DNA of 7,173 bases from the NCBI GenBank assembly GCA_021202305.1, contig JAJQDG010000176.1:1-7173 (forward strand), in the 5' to 3' direction. Positions 1 to 4,714 of the stretch are shown here, one piece after another. Numbering within the stretch: the stretch's first letter is position 1; every line of letters begins with the position of its first letter. The notes under the pieces were generated by a model. It did no database searches and had not been told where the DNA came from. It was given only the letters and a program-made list of their open reading frames with translations. This DNA comes from Candidatus Gastranaerophilales bacterium. Lineage in GTDB: Bacteria; Cyanobacteriota; Vampirovibrionia; Gastranaerophilales; Gastranaerophilaceae. The position numbers were made by a program, and so were the translations under genes.

Positions 1-24
1 AAATTATACATTAAAATTTGAGTT

Positions 25-53
25 TGCGGGAAAAAACTTTAATTTTTCCCGCA
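25..53 (-). terminator. Hairpin downstream of the repeat-protein gene, probable transcription end
   Basis: A perfect 11-bp stem (25-35 with 43-53) encloses a 7-nt loop (36-42). It starts 10 bp beyond the stop codon of the gene at 63-902. The stem pairs TGCGGG plus an A tract with a T tract plus CCCGCA, so on either strand the RNA has U residues in the 3' arm. Neither strand has a clean T-run after the stem, so a classical intrinsic terminator is not proven. The position and strength favour 3'-end formation, possibly bidirectional if a convergent gene lies to the left of the window. Confidence 0.45.
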
Positions 54-62
54 GATTCATAA

Positions 63-902
63 TTACAAAATAAATGCCAGAATCATCAAAATAAAACTTG
101 CCGCCTGCAAACCCGTTGCCGCATATTTTTGAAACTTGTTATTATCATAGTATTTTGCCGTTTTATTTGCTGTTGCGGCAGCTTGAATGCGCGAAATTCT
201 TGTTCTTGAATCATCATCATCAAAATTTCTTTGAAAAATTTTGTTTTCGAGACGATTAAGCCTTAATTCAACCGGCTCCTGCGAAAAATCTGTTGCAAAA
301 ATCATATTTTCAAGCGCCGCAAGCTGCAATTTAACATCTTCATTTGTTTGCGGATAATCATAAGGGTTATACGGCTTTTGAACCTGTTCATAATTTGTAT
401 TTTGCGCACTTTGCATAACATTGCCTGAAATATTAGCGCTTCTGTTTAATGCCTCCGTGCGCCCTGCCAAATCTCCCTCTTGTTTTGCTCCAAATACTTT
501 CTTTTCAAGGCGTTCCAGTCTGGAATAAATATTTTCATTTTTGTACATGTTTCCCAAAATATTGCTTTCAAGTCTGTCAATCTGGGGGTATTCTGCACCT
601 TGACCCGCTTTTTCAGGGACGTAAAGTTCGGATAAAGAACTTTTTGCTTCCTCAAGTGTTTCAATTCCCAAAGACTTTGTCAATTTATCAATTCTTTTTT
701 CGGGAGTGATTTTAGGATTTGCAGCGCCGAAAATTTGTTTTTCCGCGCGCTCTATTCTTGAAATTTCGCTTTCATCATCATAAGAAAAACCCCATATAGT
801 TTTTTCAATGCGGGATAATTGCGCTTCAGAAGGAGTTTGCGCCCAAACAAAAGCAAACCCTGATAAAAAAAATATTAAAATTGCCGCAATTTTTTTTAAC
901 AT
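63..902 (-). CDS. Secreted, probably membrane-anchored protein with three 32-residue coiled-coil-like repeats; function unknown
   Basis: This 279-residue protein has an N-terminal signal peptide (KK, hydrophobic core 5-19, likely cleavage after A21 in FVWAQ) and a hydrophobic C-terminal segment (about 262-279), so it is exported and may be anchored by its tail. Between them lie three copies of a 32-residue repeat at about 29-60, 108-139 and 194-225. The pattern is roughly (I/L)xxLExxIxG followed by RLxRLExKIFG, with an acidic or Tyr-rich turn (for example YDDESE, YKNENI) between two amphipathic helices. Weaker third helices follow each copy (68-79, 142-154, 231-243). A Tyr/Pro/Gln/Asn-rich linker spans about 165-188. 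I recall similar RLERLEK-IFG proteins from Melainabacteria and related lineages but no assigned function. Charged heptad-like spacing suggests an envelope structural role or protein-protein contacts; this is inference. The ATG at 902 has no Shine-Dalgarno sequence, but a TATAAT box ends 6 nt before it, so the mRNA may be leaderless. It is a single gene, not in an operon with anything visible. Confidence 0.82.
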   Translation of the reverse strand: MLKKIAAILIFFLSGFAFVWAQTPSEAQLSRIEKTIWGFSYDDESEISRIERAEKQIFGAANPKITPEKRIDKLTKSLGIETLEEAKSSLSELYVPEKAGQGAEYPQIDRLESNILGNMYKNENIYSRLERLEKKVFGAKQEGDLAGRTEALNRSANISGNVMQSAQNTNYEQVQKPYNPYDYPQTNEDVKLQLAALENMIFATDFSQEPVELRLNRLENKIFQRNFDDDDSRTRISRIQAAATANKTAKYYDNNKFQKYAATGLQAASFILMILAFIL

Positions 903-908
903 AAAATC

Positions 909-917
909 ATTATATCA
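909..917 (-). promoter_or_regulatory. Extended -10 promoter directly upstream of the repeat-protein gene
   Basis: On the minus strand the bases 917-909 read TGATATAAT, which is a TGn extension plus a perfect TATAAT. The predicted start, seven bases beyond the hexamer, falls at 902, the A of the ATG, which would give a leaderless transcript. A second TATAAT lies at 926-921. No convincing -35 box is found at the right distance; the nearby TTGACT (931-926) is too close. Extended -10 promoters can work without a -35. Confidence 0.5.
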
Positions 918-1090
918 AATATTATAGTCAAAAATATAGGATTTTTGCCTAAATTGTTAAATTAAAGTAAAGTAGCATATTTTGCATTTAATCACCTGCC
1001 GAAATAACGTTTAAATTTTGCTTAAAAGAATAAAAAATTATTAAAAGCGGCGGTCAAAATCCGAAAAAAGATAAAACAGGCTTTTAGCTG

Positions 1091-1129
1091 CTGCGGCTTA
1101 TTGTCCGCTATTTGTATCATAAGCCGCAG
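1091..1129 (-). other. 11-bp perfect hairpin in the leftward leader region
   Basis: CTGCGGCTTAT (1091-1101) pairs perfectly with ATAAGCCGCAG (1119-1129) across a 17-nt loop. On the minus strand it lies directly after the T-run of the terminator-like hairpin at 1131-1154. Read-through from the promoter at 1203-1231 would therefore place it in the leader of the gene at 63-902. No T-run follows it on either strand at once, so it is a structured RNA element or a protein site rather than a plain terminator. Confidence 0.5.
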
Positions 1130-1130
1130 A

Positions 1131-1154
1131 AAAACAAAAGGGGGCTTTTGCCCC
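1131..1154 (-). terminator. Intrinsic-terminator-like hairpin, leftward
   Basis: On the minus strand GGGGC (1154-1150), loop AAAA and GCCCC (1145-1141) form a GC-rich 5-bp stem. The downstream bases 1140-1131 then read CTTTTGTTTTT. This is the classical layout of a rho-independent terminator. It lies about 45-65 nt after the predicted start of the promoter at 1203-1231, so the pair would delimit a very short RNA or act as an attenuator ahead of the gene at 63-902. Confidence 0.6.
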
Positions 1155-1202
1155 GCATAAAAGTAATACATAAAATGAAGTTATTTGCTAAAACGCATTT
1201 AT

Positions 1203-1231
1203 ATTGTAAGGTGAACCTAACAATTTGTCAA
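1203..1231 (-). promoter_or_regulatory. Near-consensus sigma-70 promoter firing leftward
   Basis: Reading the minus strand, TTGACA (1231-1226) is a perfect -35 box, followed by exactly 17 nt (1225-1209) and TACAAT (1208-1203), a 5-of-6 match to the -10 box. The start is predicted near 1196. This is the best promoter by consensus in the window, yet no convincing gene follows directly. The nearest coding start on that strand is at 902, about 290 nt away, past a terminator-like hairpin. A five-codon frame (ATGCGTTTTAGCAAATAA) begins a few bases into the transcript, but I do not claim it is translated. Confidence 0.72.
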
Positions 1232-1387
1232 GCGTTTTTTCTAAAAATGAAATGCGGTTATTTTTTAGTAAATTTGGCTGCAAAACGCACGGCCAATGTC
1301 AAAACCGCACTTTTAAAGAGCGCATTGCAGAAAACTTTAAAAGTTGAGCATTCGAGATTTCAGTTAACTCAGGGGTACGGTTTCACT

Positions 1388-1551
1388 TGCAGGCTGTGTG
1401 CTTCTTGAAATTGCTAGCGGCTCACTGTCTTTAAACTTCGCTTATAAAAACCTTCGGGTTTTAGTCGCTCCGTCAGCCGTTCGCCTTGGCGGGTTTCGGG
1501 GCTAACCGCCCCTCACCCTACGCAATTCCGCTATCCCGCACACAGCCTGCA
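1388..1551. repeat. Element bounded by 14-bp perfect inverted repeats
   Basis: TGCAGGCTGTGTGC at 1388-1401 is the exact reverse complement of GCACACAGCCTGCA at 1538-1551. The arms enclose 136 bases. Inside are a classical hairpin AAAACC-TTCG-GGTTTT (1447-1462) and a GGCGG/CCGCC stem (1488-1492 with 1506-1510). The first arm is preceded by TTTCACT and the second is followed by TTTCACA, which is similar on the same strand but not complementary. The arms could close a large RNA structure or be the ends of a MITE-like element; no clear target-site duplication is visible. Confidence 0.6.
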
Positions 1552-1604
1552 TTTCACACACCTTATCGTCGGATTTGAAAAGCGGATTGCGAGCAGAGGG
1601 CGGA

Positions 1605-1629
1605 ACGGGAAAACTCGACGTTTTCCCGT
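1605..1629. repeat. 10-bp perfect hairpin in the GC-rich island
   Basis: ACGGGAAAAC (1605-1614) pairs with GTTTTCCCGT (1620-1629) across the 5-nt loop TCGAC. A second TCCCGTT at 1634-1640 could compete for AACGGGA (1604-1610), so two alternative foldings are possible. No T-run follows on either strand, so I do not call it a terminator. Confidence 0.5.
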
Positions 1630-1674
1630 GTAGTCCCGTTTAACGCGAGCAACCAAGCAACCTCAAAAATTGTC

Positions 1675-1841
1675 TGCGAAGCCGGTGCCGGCACAAGGGA
1701 AGCGTTGAGCTTTCCTTGAGAGACACTACGGCATGCGGGAGCCGGTGCTGACATCAGCGGTGGCGGGCAGCCCCGCTGATGAAGCACTACGGCATGCGGG
1801 AGCGGGAGCGCATGCCCTGACAGGGCATAAGCTCATTCCCG
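1675..1841. repeat. Tandem array of conserved linkers alternating with different hairpins
   Basis: A 25-nt linker starting with the 19-nt core CACTACGGCATGCGGGAGC occurs at 1724-1748 and 1785-1809; the core is identical and the whole matches at 23 of 25 positions. A decayed partial copy lies at 1675-1688 (TGCGAAGCCGGTGC). The period is 60-61 bp. Each linker is followed by a spacer with an unrelated hairpin: 1695-1717 (9-bp stem with one G-T pair, loop GTTGA); 1752-1781 (9 bp plus 3 inner bp, loop GGGCA); 1812-1828 (ATGCCCT/AGGGCAT, loop GAC). Linker copy two can also pair GGCATGCG (1791-1798) with CGCATGCC (1809-1816). The linkers are constant while the spacers share shape but not sequence. 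Confidence 0.65.
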
Positions 1842-1858
1842 TATTTTTTGGGTTTTTC
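1803..1858 (+). terminator. Possible rightward terminator at the end of the GC-rich island
   Basis: The last hairpin of the array (1812-1818 with 1822-1828) can be extended by GAGC (1806-1809) pairing with GCTC (1831-1834). It is followed within about 10 bases by a T-rich run, TATTTTTTGGGTTTTT (1842-1857). If the island is transcribed rightward as an RNA, this is where it would end. The T-run is not directly against the main stem, and no rightward promoter is clear upstream, so the call is weak. Confidence 0.35.
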
Positions 1859-1864
1859 CGCATC

Positions 1865-2341
1865 CTAGTTAAAAATTTCCTTCAAGAAAAGCAAAAAATC
1901 ATCCAGAACTTTTTCTGCAATATCTTTTTTTATTTCAATGCGGGTTTTTTTCTGCGAAATATATCTCGAAACTTTTACCGTATTTTTGTATCCAAATCCG
2001 TAAAATACCGTACCAATAGGATTATTTTCATCCCCGCCAGATGGACCTGAATATCCTGTCGTTGAAATTGAAACCCCCGAATATCTTAAAAGCCCGAGCG
2101 CCATACATTCAGCAGTTTTAGCTGATACCACCCCGAATTTTTCAATAACAGACGGGGGAACATTCAAAAATCTTATTTTTGCGTATTCGGAATAAGTTAC
2201 AAAATTTATCTCAATAAAAGCGGAAGCGCCGGAAATATCGGTTAAAATAGAACTTAAAAGCCCGCCTGTACAAGATTCCCCCAGAGAAAGCTTTAGATTT
2301 CTTCGGGTTAATATTTTTCTTATTTCATCTGCACTATTCAC
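1865..2341 (-). CDS. pncC: Stand-alone CinA C-terminal domain: nicotinamide-nucleotide amidohydrolase (PncC)
   Basis: PncC/CinA-C enzymes deamidate nicotinamide mononucleotide, a by-product of NAD use, to nicotinic acid mononucleotide, which returns to NAD synthesis in the cytoplasm. The 158 residues match the single-domain form. Family blocks seen are ESCTGGLLSS (22-31, with the catalytic-serine motif ESCTGG), TDISGAS, the YSEYAK block, FGVVSAKTAE, and STTGYSGPSGGDENNPIGTVF (about 93-113), which corresponds to TGIAGPGGG-KPVGTV in typical members. The Y-S in place of I-A and the Ser in the glycine run are mild variants. No N-terminal molybdopterin-like domain of full CinA is present. The start is GTG at 2341; it overlaps the end of the upstream gene by 8 bp (2334-2341) and no in-frame ATG lies near. 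It is the last gene of the kdsA operon, presumably translationally coupled. Transcription would run leftward into the GC-rich island with no clear intrinsic terminator. Confidence 0.9.
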   Translation of the reverse strand: MNSADEIRKILTRRNLKLSLGESCTGGLLSSILTDISGASAFIEINFVTYSEYAKIRFLNVPPSVIEKFGVVSAKTAECMALGLLRYSGVSISTTGYSGPSGGDENNPIGTVFYGFGYKNTVKVSRYISQKKTRIEIKKDIAEKVLDDFLLFLKEIFN

Positions 2342-3017
2342 TTACAGGCACATCCAAAGATTCTATCAGCACAATATTAAAGACTTCGCCTTTTTTAATA
2401 AAGACACTGTTTCCTTTCTTAAAAAGATCCCCGATACTCATCCCGACAAAATATCCGGCACCTGCTATTGTTCCGCCTATTGCAGAAAACGGTGTTACCA
2501 GATATTTTCCGCCCGTAAACAAGTCTTCGCCCGATGAAATGCCCCATTTTGTAGATTTTACAATAATATCGCCCGATTTTGACCAGTTTTTCTTGGCTGA
2601 TGCCGCATAGTTTCCGCCGCCTTTTATGCCGCCGTTGTCATCAAGTTCAAAATTATCGCAGAGTCCCGCAGAAATAGGAAGCTGGGAACCGTTCGGCGCA
2701 ACAACATGGTCAAAATTCAAATATAAAACAGCTGAGCGCGAAAGCATTTTAGGGGCGGTTACACCCGATATATTTCCCCTTACAACCGTACCGCGCGGCA
2801 AAATCATGGTTGTTTGGGTGCGGACATCTCTGGTTAAATATGCATTAAACATATCCCCTTGATTTACATTTTGAGAGGATATGGCACTTGCAGTTTCAAG
2901 CTCAAGTTTTGTACCCATGGGAATTCTTTTCGTTTGAGCATTTGTCGTAATTTGATAAGCATCAGCCCTTAATCCCAGAATAAAAAGCATTGCAAACAAT
3001 AATAAAAATTTTTTCAT
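2334..3017 (-). CDS. Small secreted or periplasmic protein of unknown function
   Basis: This 227-residue protein starts with a clear signal peptide (MKKFLLLFAMLFILGLRADA, cleavage likely before YQITT). The mature part opens with RIPMGTKLELETASAISSQNV, then VNQGDMFNAYLTRDV and ILPRGTVVRGNISGV (about 51-87). The alternating G-D-x-F and LP-x-GT-xx-G pattern is common in beta-rich exported proteins of several phyla. I cannot assign a function. A Gly/Asn-rich middle (about 127-137) precedes a glycine-rich hydrophobic stretch (about 173-197) and a final beta-like KKGEVFNIVLIESLDV. I chose the ATG at 3017 over an upstream in-frame ATG at 3089. The 3017 start has AAGGGGAAG 3 nt before it and gives the signal peptide directly, while the longer form would overlap the preceding gene by 62 bp and bury the signal. 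It lies 10 bp after that gene and 8 bp into pncC. Confidence 0.78.
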   Translation of the reverse strand: MKKFLLLFAMLFILGLRADAYQITTNAQTKRIPMGTKLELETASAISSQNVNQGDMFNAYLTRDVRTQTTMILPRGTVVRGNISGVTAPKMLSRSAVLYLNFDHVVAPNGSQLPISAGLCDNFELDDNGGIKGGGNYAASAKKNWSKSGDIIVKSTKWGISSGEDLFTGGKYLVTPFSAIGGTIAGAGYFVGMSIGDLFKKGNSVFIKKGEVFNIVLIESLDVPVSE

Positions 3018-3027
3018 AAACTTCCCC

Positions 3028-3855
3028 TTATAAATCGTTAACGCAGGTTCTTCCGAATTTAGCCGAAAGGTCATCAATGTGATGTACAATATAATAAAAA
3101 TTATCTAAATCTTTTTCGTTTAAGTCAATCATGGCGCCCCAATCAGCTCTGCCGTGGTGCGAAGCAATCATTTTTGCAACCATGGGCTGGTTATTTGCCA
3201 TGCAAAGAGAAAATCCGTACTGCGAGTGGCTTATCCAATCTTTCTGAAAATCCGAAGCATAATCCACAAAACCCGATTCAGGGTCTATCGTATATTCAAA
3301 AATTTTACCTATGTCATGAAGAATGCAGGCTGCAAGAAGCGTATCTTTATTTATTTCTTTGAAAAGACAAGGATAAACAGCATTTGCAAATTTTATACAC
3401 TCGCTTACATGCACCAGAAGTCCGCCTAAATAATTATGGTGCATGACCTTAGCCGCGGGGGCAGTCATAAATTTTTCTTTATTTTTTTCAATTGTTGTTT
3501 TTGTAAAATTCTTTAAATCTTCATTTTTAAAAGTTTCTATAGTTGCAATAACAAAATCGTATAATTTTTTGGCTTCTTCTTTATCAATGCCCGACTTTGC
3601 TTCTTTTAAAAGCTCCAGGTTGTTAATAAGGCAGTTATTAAATCTTTCGTTATATGTGGCGCTTAATATTTTTATGGTATTTCCGGTTTTAAAAATTTTG
3701 GAATCCATTCTGTTTAGAGCTTCTTCCCACAAAATACAGTTTAAAATGACGTCCGTTGTTTTGTTTTTTAACTGCAATTTGCCCATTTTTGTGCCTGCTT
3801 TGGTATCACCGACAGCAAAAGACATAACTTCATATTCAGCATTAAAATCCGGCAT
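3028..3855 (-). CDS. YhaM-like 3'-5' exoribonuclease (OB-fold plus HD domain)
   Basis: YhaM-family enzymes are metal-dependent 3'-5' exonucleases with an N-terminal OB fold for nucleic acid and a C-terminal HD hydrolase domain. Here residues about 6-85 fit the OB part (YEVMSFAVGDTKAGTKMGKL then NCILWEE). The HD part shows HHNYLGGLLVHVSE (139-152), ILHDIGK (178-184) with the His-Asp pair H180-D181, SHSQYG (209-214), IASHHGRADWGAM (230-242) and HHIDDLSAKFG (258-268). These histidines and aspartates are the expected metal ligands. The length of 275 is somewhat shorter than Bacillus YhaM, which I recall as about 314. The ATG at 3855 lies inside the end of kdsA (14-bp overlap) with AAGG nine bases upstream. 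RNA 3'-end turnover is the likely role; DNA or a small nucleotide as substrate is not excluded. Confidence 0.85.
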   Translation of the reverse strand: MPDFNAEYEVMSFAVGDTKAGTKMGKLQLKNKTTDVILNCILWEEALNRMDSKIFKTGNTIKILSATYNERFNNCLINNLELLKEAKSGIDKEEAKKLYDFVIATIETFKNEDLKNFTKTTIEKNKEKFMTAPAAKVMHHNYLGGLLVHVSECIKFANAVYPCLFKEINKDTLLAACILHDIGKIFEYTIDPESGFVDYASDFQKDWISHSQYGFSLCMANNQPMVAKMIASHHGRADWGAMIDLNEKDLDNFYYIVHHIDDLSAKFGRTCVNDL

Positions 3856-4666
3856 GATAAACCGCCTTATAAATTTTGTTTAATTCTTCAAAAAGTTTCT
3901 CGGCTTCGCTCAAGGGAATCATATTATCCCCGTCGCACTTTGCAATATCAGGATTTGGATGAATTTCAAAAAATAATACCCTTGCGCCTGCTGCAAGCGC
4001 AGCTTTTGCAAGAAGCGGCACAAATTGTCTTTCGCCGCCGGATGATTCGTCCTTGCCGCCGGGCAATTGAACAGAATGCGTTGCATCAAAAACAACAGGG
4101 TATCCCATATCCTGTATTATTTTTATGCCCCTCATATCAACCACTAAATTTCCGTATCCAAAGCTTGAGCCGCGTTCGGTTATTAAAATTTTATCGTTTC
4201 CTGACTCCAGCACTTTTTTTGCTATCGGTTTTATCTGATAGGGAGATAAAAATTGACCCTTTTTGATATTAACAATTTTTCCTGTTTTTGCCGCTGCAAC
4301 AACTAAATCTGTCTGGCGGCACAAAAACGCGGGAATTTGAATAATATCAGCAACTTTAGCAGCTAATTCCGCCTGAAATACTTCATGAATGTCGGTTACA
4401 ACAGGAACATTGTATTTCTTTTTTACTTCTTCTATAATACTAAGCCCTTCTTCAACCCCGAGCCCTCTGTATGAACTCAAAGAAGAACGATTTGCCTTAT
4501 CAAAAGAAACCTTAAAAATATAATTTATGCCAAGTTTATCCGTAATTTTTTTAAGTTTTTCACACACTTCAAAGCAAATTTCTTTAGATTCAACAGCGCA
4601 GGGACCCGCCAGCACGGTCAACTTTGAACCGCCTATTTCAAATTTGTTAAGCATTATTGTTTTCAT
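3842..4666 (-). CDS. kdsA: 3-deoxy-D-manno-octulosonate 8-phosphate synthase
   Basis: KdsA condenses phosphoenolpyruvate with arabinose 5-phosphate to KDO-8-phosphate, the first committed step to the KDO of the lipopolysaccharide core. The 274 residues cover the whole TIM-barrel family: AGPCAVES (20-27), KVSFDKANRSS (52-62), QIPAFLCRQTDL (110-121), KKGQFLSP (135-142), ERGSSFGYGNLVVDMR (164-179), DATHSVQLPGG (194-204) and SGGERQFV (209-216). C23, H197, E234 and D245 match the metal ligands of the metal-dependent class, as in Aquifex (Cys, His, Glu, Asp), whereas E. coli KdsA has Asn at the Cys site. It heads a four-gene operon whose next start lies inside its 3' end. The ATG at 4666 has no Shine-Dalgarno sequence and lies 7 nt after a TATAAT box, so the mRNA may be leaderless; the second ATG (4654, residue 5) is an alternative start. 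Confidence 0.97.
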   Translation of the reverse strand: MKTIMLNKFEIGGSKLTVLAGPCAVESKEICFEVCEKLKKITDKLGINYIFKVSFDKANRSSLSSYRGLGVEEGLSIIEEVKKKYNVPVVTDIHEVFQAELAAKVADIIQIPAFLCRQTDLVVAAAKTGKIVNIKKGQFLSPYQIKPIAKKVLESGNDKILITERGSSFGYGNLVVDMRGIKIIQDMGYPVVFDATHSVQLPGGKDESSGGERQFVPLLAKAALAAGARVLFFEIHPNPDIAKCDGDNMIPLSEAEKLFEELNKIYKAVYHAGF

Positions 4667-4667
4667 A

Positions 4668-4689
4668 GTTTTTATTATATAATAAAAAC
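4668..4689. promoter_or_regulatory. 22-bp perfect palindrome carrying the divergent -10 boxes of kdsA and recA
   Basis: The 22 bases are a perfect palindrome centred between 4678 and 4679, flanked by G and C, with the core TTATATAA. TATAAT reads rightward at 4678-4683 and leftward at 4679-4674, so the two -10 boxes share two base pairs. The rightward start falls near 4690, giving recA a leader of about 25 nt. The leftward start falls near 4667, next to the kdsA ATG. The -35 boxes are weak: leftward GTAACA (4702-4697) has spacing 17 and 4 of 6 matches; rightward TTGTTT (4657-4662) has spacing 15. No LexA-type box of the kinds I know is visible. Confidence 0.65.
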
Positions 4690-4702
4690 AAGAAATTGTT
4701 AC

Positions 4703-4708
4703 AGGGGA
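4703..4708 (+). promoter_or_regulatory. Ribosome binding site of recA
   Basis: AGGGGA at 4703-4708, six bases before the ATG at 4715, is a strong Shine-Dalgarno sequence. It fixes the recA start and contrasts with the divergent kdsA start, which has none. Confidence 0.8.
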
Positions 4709-4714
4709 AAATAA

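Larger units (their letters stand above)
903..1380. other. AT-rich intergenic half: no gene, but promoter and hairpins
   Basis: I see no credible protein gene here. The open frames lack ribosome sites and have amino-acid patterns unlike real proteins. The stretch holds a leftward promoter (1203-1231), a terminator-like hairpin (1131-1154) and an 11-bp hairpin (1091-1129), listed separately. A further 10-bp inverted repeat of AT-rich sequence (1309-1318 with 1335-1344, ACTTTTAAAG and its complement) lies near the border with the GC-rich island. A 7-bp pair, TGCGGTT at 1253-1259 with AACCGCA at 1303-1309, lies just to its left. Confidence 0.7.
1381..1864. other. GC-rich, hairpin-dense island without a gene
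   Basis: The base composition jumps from about 30% G+C to 58% (208 of 360 bases in 1441-1800). No open frame here looks like a protein: the candidates are short, Pro/Ala/Arg-rich and overlap each other. Instead the stretch has many stems: 14-bp arms at 1388-1401/1538-1551, a UUCG-type hairpin at 1447-1462, a 5-bp stem at 1488-1492/1506-1510, a 10-bp stem at 1605-1614/1620-1629 and the hairpin array at 1675-1841. This fits a structured RNA gene, a small non-autonomous mobile element or an intergenic repeat family. I recognise no named RNA (tmRNA, RNase P, SRP, 6S) in it. Confidence 0.6.

Noticed and set aside
926..931. TTGACT as -35 box for the TATAAT at 914-909
   Set aside because: The spacing is only 11 bp, too short for sigma-70; the TGn extension explains the -10 better.
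1112..1408. 98-residue plus-strand open frame
   Set aside because: No ribosome site, Lys/Cys-rich composition without a domain pattern, and it runs across the leftward promoter and into the GC-rich island.
1486..1510. Integron attC site around GGCTAACCGCC
   Set aside because: The core does not fit the attC consensus and there is no matching partner core or integrase.
1563..1787. 74-residue minus-strand open frame in the GC-rich island
   Set aside because: It covers the repeat units and hairpins, has no ribosome site, and its reading is dictated by the repeats; other frames there are equally open.
1675..1841. CRISPR array
   Set aside because: Linker repeats of about 25 nt with spacers of about 35 nt look CRISPR-like, but there are only two good copies, every spacer is itself a hairpin and no cas gene is in the window.
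1381..1860. tmRNA, RNase P RNA, SRP RNA or tRNA
   Set aside because: The conserved signatures of these RNAs, such as a T-loop GTTCGA motif or the tmRNA ends, are not seen on either strand.
1733..2050. 105-residue plus-strand open frame
   Set aside because: It starts inside a repeat and runs antisense through the 3' part of the clear pncC gene.
3018..3089. 24-residue N-terminal extension of the secreted protein
   Set aside because: It would overlap the YhaM-like gene by 62 bp and bury the signal peptide; the ATG at 3017 has a good Shine-Dalgarno sequence.
4640..4714. SOS (LexA) box upstream of recA
   Set aside because: None of the LexA motifs known to me (E. coli, GAAC-N4-GTTC type, cyanobacterial type) is present; the palindrome there is better read as paired -10 boxes.
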